Below are positions 17,393-25,246 of a stretch of DNA of 64,000 bases, in pieces. Source of the stretch: Paraburkholderia fynbosensis (GTDB lineage Bacteria > Pseudomonadota > Gammaproteobacteria > Burkholderiales > Burkholderiaceae); contig NZ_CADIKI010000006.1 in NCBI RefSeq assembly GCF_902859935.1, forward strand, positions 62,001 to 126,000, in the 5' to 3' direction. Position numbers and translations under genes: made by a program. Under the pieces are notes generated by a model. That model worked only from the letters and a program-made list of their open reading frames with translations. It was not told the origin of the DNA and made no database searches. The stretch's first letter is position 1; each line of letters opens with the position of its first letter.

Positions 17393-18529
17393 ATGAAACT
17401 CGAACAGATCGAAACCCCTGCCGCGCTGATCGATGTCGCGCGCATGCAGAAGAACATCGCGCGCATGCAGGCATGCATGAACACGCTGGGCGTCGCGTTC
17501 AGGCCGCACGTGAAGACCACCAAATGCATCGACGTGGTGCGTGCGCAGATTGCCGCCGGCGCGCGCGGCATCACGGTGTCGACGCTGAAGGAAGCGGAAG
17601 CATTCTTTGCCGCCGGCATCCATGACATTCTCTACGCAGTCAGCATGGCGCCCTCGAAGTTGCCGAGAGCGCTCGCGCTGCGCCGCCAGGGCTGCGATCT
17701 CAAGCTGGTGGTGGACAACCCGAACGCCGCGTCGGCGCTCGCCGCATTCGGCGACCAGCATGGCGAAACCTTCGAGGTGTGGATCGAAGTCGACACCGAT
17801 GGACACCGCTCGGGCATCACGCCCGAAGAAGACACATTGCTCGAAGTCGGGCGAATTCTGCATGAGAACGGCGTGAAAGTGGGCGGCGTGATGACCCACG
17901 CGGGTTCGAGCTACGAGCTCGATACGCCGGCCGCGCTCGCGGCGCTCGCCGAGCAGGAGCGCGCGGGCTGTGTGCGCGCGGCGCAACGGCTGCGCGAGGC
18001 CGGCATCGCGTGCCCGGCGGTCAGCGTCGGCTCGACGCCCACCGCGCTCGCCGCCGCGCAACTGAACGGCGTCACCGAAGTGCGGGCCGGTGTCTATGTG
18101 CTGTTCGATCTGGTCATGCACAACGTCGGCGTGTGCGCGCTCGACGACATCGCGCTCAGCGTGCTCGCCACGGTAATCGGTCATCAGGCAGACAAGGGCT
18201 GGGCGATTCTCGACGCAGGCTGGATGGCAATGAGCCGCGATCGCGGCACGTCGAAACAGTCGCACGATTTCGGCTACGGCCAGCCGTGTCTGCTGAACGG
18301 CACGCTGCTGCCCGGGTATGTGGTGAGCGGCGCGAATCAGGAGCACGGCATTCTGTCGTCGACCGAAGCAGGCACGCAGGTCGACGATATCGTGGAGCGC
18401 TTTCCAATCGGCATGAAGCTGCGCATTCTGCCGAATCATGCGTGCGCGACGGGCGCGCAGTTTCCCGAGTATCACGCGGTCGCGCCGGACGGCAACAGCG
18501 TGGAGTGGCGACGCTTTCACGGCTGGTAG
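17393..18529 (+). CDS. DSD1-family PLP enzyme (D-threonine aldolase / D-serine dehydratase-like)
   Basis: A 378-residue fold-type III PLP enzyme. Lys41 in FRPHVKTTKC is the Schiff-base lysine in the usual RPHxKTxK context. The C-terminal beta domain carries the metal-binding phrase PNHACATGA near residue 349, with His and Cys as in D-serine dehydratase and related D-threonine aldolases. It would cleave or deaminate a D-beta-hydroxy amino acid. The ATG follows GGTGACAGC, a modest ribosome site. A HAD gene precedes it by 29 bases. The choice between aldolase and dehydratase cannot be settled from sequence. Confidence 0.85.
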   Translation: MKLEQIETPAALIDVARMQKNIARMQACMNTLGVAFRPHVKTTKCIDVVRAQIAAGARGITVSTLKEAEAFFAAGIHDILYAVSMAPSKLPRALALRRQGCDLKLVVDNPNAASALAAFGDQHGETFEVWIEVDTDGHRSGITPEEDTLLEVGRILHENGVKVGGVMTHAGSSYELDTPAALAALAEQERAGCVRAAQRLREAGIACPAVSVGSTPTALAAAQLNGVTEVRAGVYVLFDLVMHNVGVCALDDIALSVLATVIGHQADKGWAILDAGWMAMSRDRGTSKQSHDFGYGQPCLLNGTLLPGYVVSGANQEHGILSSTEAGTQVDDIVERFPIGMKLRILPNHACATGAQFPEYHAVAPDGNSVEWRRFHGW

Positions 18530-18562
18530 CCGAACGCGGCCCCAAGCCTGCAGCAGCCCCGC

Positions 18563-19009
18563 TCACTCATCCTCTTCGCCCAGCCCCGCCAGCAGATCGT
18601 CGACCGCCCGATACACGCGCTCGACGATCTCCGGCCCCACCTTGCGCTCCAGCTCGCGATAGTGCGCTTCGAGATCCTTCGAAATCACGCGCACCAGCTC
18701 CACGCTCGTGTCCGTCAGCGACACCAGCACGCGCCGCTGATCCTCGGCAAAACGCTCCTTGATGACGAGATCCATGCTCTCCATGCGTGCGAGCACGCCG
18801 GCCATGCTCGGGCTCGAAATCGTGCAGATATCGGAGATGTGGCGCGGCTCCATCGGGCCGTGCTCGTCGAGCGCGCGAATCACGCGCCATTGCTGTTCGG
18901 TCAGTCCGTGAGCGGTAATCAATGGACGGAAACGCTCCATCATTTTTTCTCGGGCGCGCAACAACAGCATCGGCAGGTTGCGGTGCAAAACTCGGGTGGC
19001 AGCGGACAT
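18563..19009 (-). CDS. hpaR: MarR-family repressor of homoprotocatechuate degradation (HpaR)
   Basis: A 148-residue MarR-type regulator. The phrases LPMLLLRAREKMMERFRPLITAHGLTEQQWRVIRAL and CTISSPSMAGVLARMES are characteristic of HpaR-group proteins. It is divergent from the hpaG1 gene, with 146 bases between the two starts, and a perfect 14-base palindrome lies in that gap. In characterised systems HpaR represses the meta-cleavage genes and is relieved by 4-hydroxyphenylacetate-type compounds. The start is uncertain: no clear Shine-Dalgarno sequence precedes the ATG complementary to 19007-19009, and an upstream in-frame start at 19063 exists. Confidence 0.9.
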   Translation of the reverse strand: MSAATRVLHRNLPMLLLRAREKMMERFRPLITAHGLTEQQWRVIRALDEHGPMEPRHISDICTISSPSMAGVLARMESMDLVIKERFAEDQRRVLVSLTDTSVELVRVISKDLEAHYRELERKVGPEIVERVYRAVDDLLAGLGEEDE

Positions 19010-19104
19010 GTTGGAAAAGGAATAAGGGCAGCCAGCGAAGCTTAAGGGAAAACCCGCGATCAATCGACAGCCTATTGACCGTGAATCATATCAAGCGCAA
19101 TACT

Positions 19105-19118
19105 ACTAACATGTTAGT
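19105..19118. promoter_or_regulatory. Candidate HpaR operator
   Basis: ACTAACATGTTAGT, a perfect 14-base palindrome between the divergent hpaR and hpaG1 genes, 37 bases before the hpaG1 ATG. Its size and symmetry fit a MarR-family dimer site. Binding is inferred from position. Confidence 0.6.
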
Positions 19119-19155
19119 GGTTTCGCTGAGTTTTTTTTTCCGAGAGTCTGCCTTT

Positions 19156-19929
19156 ATGTTCGCCCTTGCCGATCACCTGCTGCATCCCGAAGGCGACCCA
19201 CTGCCTCGCGACGTGGACGCGTGCACCGCGGCCGCGTTGCTTGCACGCGGCATCGCCTGCCGCGCGCCGGTGCATGGCGCGGTGTACGGAACCCTGCTGA
19301 ACGACCGTGCCGCGCTGGATGCGCTAGGCGACGCGGTGCATGCGGCTCCATATAAAGCGCCGCCGGCAGCGCCGGTTCTTTACCTGAAGCCTCGCAACAC
19401 GCTCGCCGGACATCGCGCGAAAGTTGTCGTGCCGGACGATGCGTTGGGAGTCGAAGTCGGCGCGTCGCTCGGTATCGTGATTGGCCGCACGGCAACACGC
19501 GTCGATGCGAATCGCGCGGCGGACTACATCGCCGGCTATACGCTGATCGCCGACCTGAGCGTGCCGCATGCGAGCGTGTACCGGCCTTCGGTGCGTTTTC
19601 GCGCGCGCGACGGCTTCTGTGTGATCGGACCGGCTGTCGTGGCAGCGCGCCATGTCGCAACGCCGGACGATCTTGCCATCGCGGTCTCGCTCAATGGCGC
19701 CGCGGCCTTTACGGCAAGCACGGCGTCGTCGGTGCGCAAGGTCGCGCAATTGCTCGCAGACGTCACCGATTTCATGACCTTGAGCGCGGGCGACGTCATC
19801 ACGCTCGGCGTGCGCCAGGGCTCGCCGGTCGCGCATATCGGCGACACGGCCACGCTGACGATCGGTGCCATGCCGCCGCTCATGGTGTCGTTTGTCGCCG
19901 CACCGGAACACGACGGAGAACAACGATGA
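19156..19929 (+). CDS. hpaG1: HpaG-type isomerase/decarboxylase subunit 1
   Basis: A 257-residue FAH-fold protein equivalent to the N-terminal half of enterobacterial HpaG. That enzyme isomerises and decarboxylates 5-oxopent-3-ene-1,2,5-tricarboxylate in homoprotocatechuate breakdown. In contrast to the second subunit, its normal metal site is degenerate: VGASLGIVIG stands where the second subunit has YECELAVVIG, so the acidic pair is lost. This suggests it is a supporting or differently acting half. It starts the hpa operon, and its last codons overlap the start of hpaG2 (ATGATG over the TGA stop). The start has only a weak ribosome site. Confidence 0.85.
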   Translation: MFALADHLLHPEGDPLPRDVDACTAAALLARGIACRAPVHGAVYGTLLNDRAALDALGDAVHAAPYKAPPAAPVLYLKPRNTLAGHRAKVVVPDDALGVEVGASLGIVIGRTATRVDANRAADYIAGYTLIADLSVPHASVYRPSVRFRARDGFCVIGPAVVAARHVATPDDLAIAVSLNGAAAFTASTASSVRKVAQLLADVTDFMTLSAGDVITLGVRQGSPVAHIGDTATLTIGAMPPLMVSFVAAPEHDGEQR

Positions 19930-20684
19930 TGCGCGGCCGTGTTGCGTATGCAGGCGCGATTCATGAAGCCTATCCCGACGCCCATGGCGTGCGCCTCGCG
20001 GACGGCCGCGTGTGTCGCGAAGATGAAGTGGTCTGGCTTGCACCGATCGAAGTCGGCACGATCTTCGCGCTCGGGCTCAACTACGCCGAGCATGCGAAGG
20101 AATTGCAGTTCAACAAACAGGAAGAACCGCTCGTCTTTCTCAAGGGCCCGGGCACGGTGCTCGGTCATCGCGGTGTCACGCGCCGCCCCGCCGATGTCAC
20201 GTTCATGCACTACGAGTGCGAGCTGGCTGTCGTGATCGGCCGGAGCGCGCGGAACGTGACGCGCGAAAACGCACTGCAGCATGTGTCCGGCTACATGATC
20301 GCCAACGACTATGCGATTCGCGACTACCTCGAAAACTACTACCGCCCCAACCTGCGCGTGAAGAATCGCGACGGCGGCACGGTGCTCGGCCCCTGGTTGG
20401 TCGACGCGGCCGACATCGGCGACGTCACGCAACTGGAATTGCGCACGTTCGTCAACGGCACGCTCCAACAACGCGGCAACACGCGCGATCTCGTGACCGG
20501 CATCCCGGCGTTGATCGAATACCTGAGCGGCTTCATGACGCTCGCGCCCGGCGACGTGATCCTCACCGGCACGCCGGAAGGCGTCGTCAACGTGAAGGCG
20601 GGCGACGAAGTGGTCTGCGAAATCGACGGCTTGGGCCGTCTCGTCAACACGATTGGCTCGGACGCGGACTTCGGCCGCCCCTGA
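19926..20684 (+). CDS. hpaG2: HpaG-type isomerase/decarboxylase subunit 2
   Basis: A 252-residue FAH-family protein equivalent to the C-terminal half of HpaG. It acts on 5-carboxymethyl-2-oxo-hex-3-ene-1,6-dioate (decarboxylation giving 2-hydroxyhepta-2,4-diene-1,7-dioate and isomerisation to the oxo form). The metal-binding motif E-x-E is intact in HYECELAVVIG at about residue 97-101. The phrases GLNYAEHAKELQ, FLKGPGTVLGH and LTGTPEGVVNVKAGDEV are classic FAH signatures. It overlaps hpaG1 by four bases, which implies translational coupling and equal stoichiometry, as expected for halves of one enzyme that are fused in Enterobacteria. Confidence 0.92.
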   Translation: MMRGRVAYAGAIHEAYPDAHGVRLADGRVCREDEVVWLAPIEVGTIFALGLNYAEHAKELQFNKQEEPLVFLKGPGTVLGHRGVTRRPADVTFMHYECELAVVIGRSARNVTRENALQHVSGYMIANDYAIRDYLENYYRPNLRVKNRDGGTVLGPWLVDAADIGDVTQLELRTFVNGTLQQRGNTRDLVTGIPALIEYLSGFMTLAPGDVILTGTPEGVVNVKAGDEVVCEIDGLGRLVNTIGSDADFGRP

Positions 20685-20705
20685 GCGACAGCAAAAGGAC
20701 TACCC

Positions 20706-22163
20706 ATGCGAATCGACCATCTGATCAACGGCCAAGCGTGCGCCGCGAAAGACTATTTCGAAACGGTCAATCCGGCCACGCAGGACGTGCTCGCCGAAGT
20801 GGCCCGCGGCGGCGCGCAAGAGGTGGATGCCGCCGTGCGCGCGGCCAAGGATGCGTTTCCCGCCTGGGCCGGCAAGCCCGCCGCGGAACGCGCGAAGCTC
20901 GTGCGCAAGCTCGGCGAATTGATCGCGAAGCATGTGCCGGAAATCTCGGAGACGGAAACGAAGGACACCGGCCAGACCATTTCGCAAACGCGCAAGCAAC
21001 TCGTGCCGCGCGCCGCCGACAACTTCAGCTACTTCGCCGAGATGTGCACGCGCGTCGACGGGCACACGTATCCGACCGACACGCACCTGAACTACACGTT
21101 GTTTCACCCGGTCGGCGTCTGCGCGCTGATCTCGCCGTGGAACGTGCCGTTCATGACCGCCACGTGGAAGGTCGCGCCCTGCCTCGCATTCGGCAACACG
21201 GCCGTGCTGAAGATGAGCGAACTGTCGCCGCTCACCGCGTCAATGCTTGGGCAACTGGCGCTCGAAGCCGGCATCCCCGCCGGGGTGCTGAACGTGGTGC
21301 ACGGCTTCGGCAAGGAAGCCGGCGAGCCGCTGGTCGCGCATCCCGACGTGCACGCGGTATCGTTCACGGGATCGACGGCGACCGGCAACCGCATCGTGCA
21401 AACCGCGGGGCTGAAGAAGTTTTCGATGGAACTCGGCGGCAAGTCGCCGTTCGTCATTTTCGACGACGCCGATTTCGAACGCGCACTCGACGCCGCCGTG
21501 TTCATGATCTTCTCGAACAACGGCGAACGCTGCACCGCGGGTTCGCGCATTCTGGTGCAGCGCTCGATCTACGCGCGTTTCGCCGAGCGCTTCATCGAGC
21601 GCGCGAAGCGTCTGACCGTCGGCGATCCGCTCTCGGACAGCACCATCGTCGGCCCGATGATCAGCCAGGGTCATCTGGCGAAAGTACGCAGCTATATCGA
21701 ACTGGGCCCGAAGGAAGGCGCCACGCTCGCGTGCGGCGGCCTCGATACGCCGGACCTGCCCGACGCGATCCGCAAAGGCAACTTCGTCATGCCGACGGTA
21801 TTCGTCGATGTCGACAACCGCATGCGCATCGCGCAAGAAGAAATCTTCGGCCCGGTCGCGTGCCTGATTCCGTTCGACGACGAAGTCGACGCGATCAAGC
21901 TCGCCAACGATATCTCATACGGACTCTCGAGCTACATCTGGACCGAGAACACAGGCCGCGCGCATCGTGTCGCCGCCGCCGTCGAAGCGGGCATGTGCTT
22001 CGTCAATAGCCAGAACGTGCGCGATCTGCGCCAGCCGTTCGGTGGCACCAAGGCATCGGGCGTGGGCCGCGAAGGTGGCACCTGGAGCTACGAAGTGTTT
22101 CTCGAACCGAAGAATGTCTGCGTATCGCTCGGCTCGCATCATATTCCGCGCTGGGGTGTGTGA
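20706..22163 (+). CDS. hpaE: 5-carboxymethyl-2-hydroxymuconate semialdehyde dehydrogenase
   Basis: A 485-residue NAD-dependent aldehyde dehydrogenase that oxidises the ring-cleavage product CHMS to 5-carboxymethyl-2-hydroxymuconate. Glu242 (MELGGKSP) and Cys276 (NNGERCTAGSR) are the general base and nucleophile. The oxyanion Asn lies in PWNVPFMTATWK. The C-terminal phrase RDLRQPFGGTKASGVGREGG is typical of HpaE. AAAGGA precedes the ATG at normal spacing, 21 bases after hpaG2. Confidence 0.95.
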   Translation: MRIDHLINGQACAAKDYFETVNPATQDVLAEVARGGAQEVDAAVRAAKDAFPAWAGKPAAERAKLVRKLGELIAKHVPEISETETKDTGQTISQTRKQLVPRAADNFSYFAEMCTRVDGHTYPTDTHLNYTLFHPVGVCALISPWNVPFMTATWKVAPCLAFGNTAVLKMSELSPLTASMLGQLALEAGIPAGVLNVVHGFGKEAGEPLVAHPDVHAVSFTGSTATGNRIVQTAGLKKFSMELGGKSPFVIFDDADFERALDAAVFMIFSNNGERCTAGSRILVQRSIYARFAERFIERAKRLTVGDPLSDSTIVGPMISQGHLAKVRSYIELGPKEGATLACGGLDTPDLPDAIRKGNFVMPTVFVDVDNRMRIAQEEIFGPVACLIPFDDEVDAIKLANDISYGLSSYIWTENTGRAHRVAAAVEAGMCFVNSQNVRDLRQPFGGTKASGVGREGGTWSYEVFLEPKNVCVSLGSHHIPRWGV

Positions 22164-22250
22164 CACCGCTCACGCGACGAAACAGCAACTATCTAGCATG
22201 GGGTCGCAATCAGCGCTCACGCGCTAACTGCAGCCGACACGGAGACCACA

Positions 22251-23114
22251 ATGGGCAAACTCGCATTGGCGGCAAAAGTGACTCACGTCCCGTCGTTATA
22301 TCTGTCTGAACTCGACGGTCCGCACAAGGGTTGCCGTCAGCCTGCGATCGACGGTCACCATGAAATCGGCCGGCGCTGCCGCGAACTGGGCGTCGATACG
22401 ATCGTCGTGTTCGATGTGCACTGGCTCGTGAATAGTGAGTACCACGTCAATTGCGCACCGCAATTCGAGGGCGTGTACACCAGCAACGAGCTGCCGCATT
22501 TCATCAAGAACATGCCGTACGCGTATCCGGGTAATGTCGGGCTCGGGCATCTAATCGCCGAAGTCGCCAACGAAATGGGCGTGAAGAGCCGCGCGCACAG
22601 TGAAACCACGCTCGAACTCGAATACGGCACACTGGTTCCAATGCGCTATATGAATAGTGATCAGCATTTCAAGGCCGTGTCGGTGGCGGGCTGGTGCATG
22701 TGGCACGACCTGGACACGAGCGCACGCTTTGGTCTCGCGGTACGCAAGGCGATCGAGGAGCGCTACGACGGCACCGTCGCGATACTCGCGAGCGGCTCGC
22801 TCAGTCATCACTTCGCCAACAACGGTACGGCCGAGCAATTCATGCACAAGGTGTGGAGCCCGTTTCTCGAACGGATGGACCGCAGCGTCGTCGAGTTGTG
22901 GGAAGCCGGCGACTGGAACACCTTTTGCGCCATGCTGCCGCTTTACAACGAGAAATGCTGGGGCGAAGGCGGCATGCACGACACCGCGATGCTGCTCGGC
23001 GCGCTCGGTTGGGACCGGTATGACGGCAAGGTGGAGGTCGTCACGCCGTATTTCGGCAGTTCGGGCACCGGCCAGATCAACGCGATCTTTCCGGTCACGC
23101 CGCTGCCCGCCTGA
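22251..23114 (+). CDS. hpaD: 3,4-dihydroxyphenylacetate 2,3-dioxygenase (LigB-type)
   Basis: A 287-residue class III extradiol dioxygenase, which uses Fe(II) to open homoprotocatechuate between C2 and C3. His12 (KVTHVPSLY) and His57 (VFDVHWLVNS) are the expected metal ligands, and the third ligand Glu is in the region NEKCWGEGGMHD. GSLSHHF supplies the acid/base His pair seen in the LigB fold. It is of the class III (HpaD/HPCD) type and not the unrelated vicinal-oxygen-chelate type. It is separated from hpaE by 87 bases, with GGAG before the ATG. Confidence 0.95.
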   Translation: MGKLALAAKVTHVPSLYLSELDGPHKGCRQPAIDGHHEIGRRCRELGVDTIVVFDVHWLVNSEYHVNCAPQFEGVYTSNELPHFIKNMPYAYPGNVGLGHLIAEVANEMGVKSRAHSETTLELEYGTLVPMRYMNSDQHFKAVSVAGWCMWHDLDTSARFGLAVRKAIEERYDGTVAILASGSLSHHFANNGTAEQFMHKVWSPFLERMDRSVVELWEAGDWNTFCAMLPLYNEKCWGEGGMHDTAMLLGALGWDRYDGKVEVVTPYFGSSGTGQINAIFPVTPLPA

Positions 23115-23131
23115 ATAGTGAGGAGACCGAC

Positions 23132-23542
23132 GTGCCACATCTGACACTCGAATATAGCGCCAATCTCGCCGGCCCGGAGCGCATCGGCCAACTGTGCAAC
23201 GCGCTTGCGCAATGCCTCGATGCGCAACGCGAAAACGTCAACGAAAGCGAACAGCGGGTTTATCCGCTCGGCGGCATTCGCGTGCGCGCTTTGCGCTACG
23301 AGCAGTACTGCATCGCCGACGGCGGCCCCGACGCCGCATTCCTGCATGCGAATCTGAAGATCGGCGCAGGTCGCTCCGATGCCACGAAAAAAGCAACTGG
23401 CGACGCGCTGTTCGCCCTGATCAAACAGCACTTTGCGGTCGAGTTCGAACAGCAGGGCCTGGCGCTGTCGCTGGAAATCGGCGAGTTCAGCGAAGCCGGC
23501 ACATGGAAGCACAACAATCTGCACGCGCGACTCAAACGCTGA
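23132..23542 (+). CDS. hpaF: 5-carboxymethyl-2-hydroxymuconate isomerase
   Basis: A 136-residue CHMI, a tautomerase-superfamily enzyme whose catalytic base is the N-terminal proline exposed after methionine removal (here [12 protein letters not shown]). It converts CHM to the 2-oxo-hexenedioate form. The ending [19 protein letters not shown] is characteristic of the family. Translation starts at GTG with GAGGAG about eight bases upstream. It lies 17 bases after hpaD. Confidence 0.93.
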   Translation: MPHLTLEYSANLAGPERIGQLCNALAQCLDAQRENVNESEQRVYPLGGIRVRALRYEQYCIADGGPDAAFLHANLKIGAGRSDATKKATGDALFALIKQHFAVEFEQQGLALSLEIGEFSEAGTWKHNNLHARLKR

Positions 23543-23579
23543 CACCCGAAGCCGCGCTGCGGTCCATAGAGAATCCCTC

Positions 23580-24383
23580 ATGCTAGACGAACAGACTATC
23601 CGCGAGCTCGCGGCGCAACTCGATCACGCCGAAAAAACCCGCACACAACTGCGCCACTTTTCCGCGCAATATCCGCAGATGACCGTACAGGACGGCTACG
23701 CGATTCAACGCGAGTGGGTCAAGCTCAAACTGGCCGAGGGCCACGTGATCAAAGGCCGCAAAATCGGGCTGACGTCGCGCGCGATGCAGCGTTCGTCGCA
23801 GATCGACGAGCCCGATTACGCGCCGCTGCTCGACAGCATGTTCATCGAGAACGGCCAGGACATTCGGGCGGACCGCTTCATTGCGCCGCGCGTCGAGGTG
23901 GAACTCGCGTTCGTGCTCGGCAAACCGCTAAAGGGTCCCGGCGTGACGCTGTTCGACGTGCTCGACGCCACGGCCTACGTGAGCCCCGCGGTGGAAATCA
24001 TCGACGCGCGCATCGAACAGTTCGACCGCGAGACCAAAGCGCCGCGCAAGGTCTACGACACGATTTCGGACTTCGCCGCGAATGCGGGCATCGTGCTCGG
24101 CGGCCGCCCGGTGCGGCCGCTCGATGTCGACCTGCGCTGGATCGGCGCATTGCTCTATAAAAACGGCACCGTCGAAGAAAGCGGTCTTGCCGCGGCGGTG
24201 TTGAATCATCCGGCAACGGGCGTGGCGTGGCTTGCCAACAAGATCGCGCCGTACGACGAAGCACTGAACGCGAACGACGTGATCCTGAGCGGCTCGTTCA
24301 CGAGTCCGATCGCGGCACGCGCAGGCGACACGTTCCACGTCGACTATGGCCCGTTGGGCGGCATCGGTTTGAATTTCATCTAA
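23580..24383 (+). CDS. hpaH: 2-oxo-hept-4-ene-1,7-dioate hydratase
   Basis: A 267-residue hydratase of the FAH-like MhpD/HpaH group, which adds water to the 2-oxo-heptenedioate to give 4-hydroxy-2-oxoheptanedioate. Metal-binding acidic residues occur in [16 protein letters not shown] (E-x-E) and [11 protein letters not shown]. The phrase [12 protein letters not shown] near the N-terminus is diagnostic. The ATG at 23580 was chosen over upstream starts for its position after AGAG and the family length. It follows hpaF by 37 bases and precedes hpaI by 10. Confidence 0.95.
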   Translation: MLDEQTIRELAAQLDHAEKTRTQLRHFSAQYPQMTVQDGYAIQREWVKLKLAEGHVIKGRKIGLTSRAMQRSSQIDEPDYAPLLDSMFIENGQDIRADRFIAPRVEVELAFVLGKPLKGPGVTLFDVLDATAYVSPAVEIIDARIEQFDRETKAPRKVYDTISDFAANAGIVLGGRPVRPLDVDLRWIGALLYKNGTVEESGLAAAVLNHPATGVAWLANKIAPYDEALNANDVILSGSFTSPIAARAGDTFHVDYGPLGGIGLNFI

Positions 24384-24393
24384 GTGGAGCGAC

Positions 24394-25203
24394 ATGTCTT
24401 TACCGCCCAACCCATTTAAACGCGCGCTGGCGGAAGGCCGGCCGCAATTCGGCCTGTGGGCCGCGCTCGCCGACGCGTATGTGACCGAACTGCTGGCCAC
24501 CGCCGGTTTCGACTGGCTGCTGATCGACAACGAGCATGCGCCCAACGACGTGCGCAGTACGCTGTCGCAATTGCAGGCGGTGGCCGCGTACGCGTCACAT
24601 CCGGTGGTGCGCCCGGTGCGCAGCGACAGCGCGTTGATCAAGCAGTTGCTCGACATCGGCGCGCAAACCCTGCTGCTGCCGATGATCGACTCCGCCGCGC
24701 AAGCCGTCGACGCCGTGGCAGCCACGCGCTATCCGCCGCAAGGCGTTCGCGGTGTAGGCAGTGCGTTGGCGCGGGCATCGCGCTGGAACCGGATACCGGA
24801 CTATCTGACCACCGCCGCCGATGAGTTGTGCGTGCTGGTGCAGGCGGAAACCGTGCAAAGCATGGAGAACCTTGCGGCGATTGCGCGCGTCGAAGGCGTC
24901 GACGGCGTGTTTTTCGGGCCGTCGGATCTGAGCGCGTCGATGGGCCTGCTCGGCAGGCCGGGCGACGCGAGCGTGCGCGCCGCAATTTGCCATGGCATCG
25001 ACACCGTGCGTCATGCGGGCAAAGCGGCGGGCGTGCTGGCGCCCGATCCGGCGATTGCCGCCGACTATCTCGCGGCGGGTGCGAGCTTCGTCGCGGTCGG
25101 AACGGATACGGGTCTGTTGAGCCGCGCGGCGGCGGAGCTGGCTGCGTCGTATAAGACAACGGCGCAAGCGGCTGCGCCGGTCAAAGACAAAGGCGGTTAT
25201 TGA
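24394..25203 (+). CDS. hpaI: 4-hydroxy-2-oxoheptanedioate aldolase
   Basis: A 269-residue class II (metal-dependent) aldolase of the HpcH/HpaI family, which splits 4-hydroxy-2-oxoheptanedioate into pyruvate and succinate semialdehyde, the last step of the pathway. Typical stretches are [20 protein letters not shown] (residues 20-39) and [14 protein letters not shown] with the catalytic His. The metal-site region is [18 protein letters not shown], followed by [21 protein letters not shown] lies before the ATG. It closes the operon. Confidence 0.95.
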   Translation: MSLPPNPFKRALAEGRPQFGLWAALADAYVTELLATAGFDWLLIDNEHAPNDVRSTLSQLQAVAAYASHPVVRPVRSDSALIKQLLDIGAQTLLLPMIDSAAQAVDAVAATRYPPQGVRGVGSALARASRWNRIPDYLTTAADELCVLVQAETVQSMENLAAIARVEGVDGVFFGPSDLSASMGLLGRPGDASVRAAICHGIDTVRHAGKAAGVLAPDPAIAADYLAAGASFVAVGTDTGLLSRAAAELAASYKTTAQAAAPVKDKGGY

Positions 25204-25246
25204 AGCAGGCCGCCTCCACGCCCCACGTGGTGTCCGCGGCAAAACA

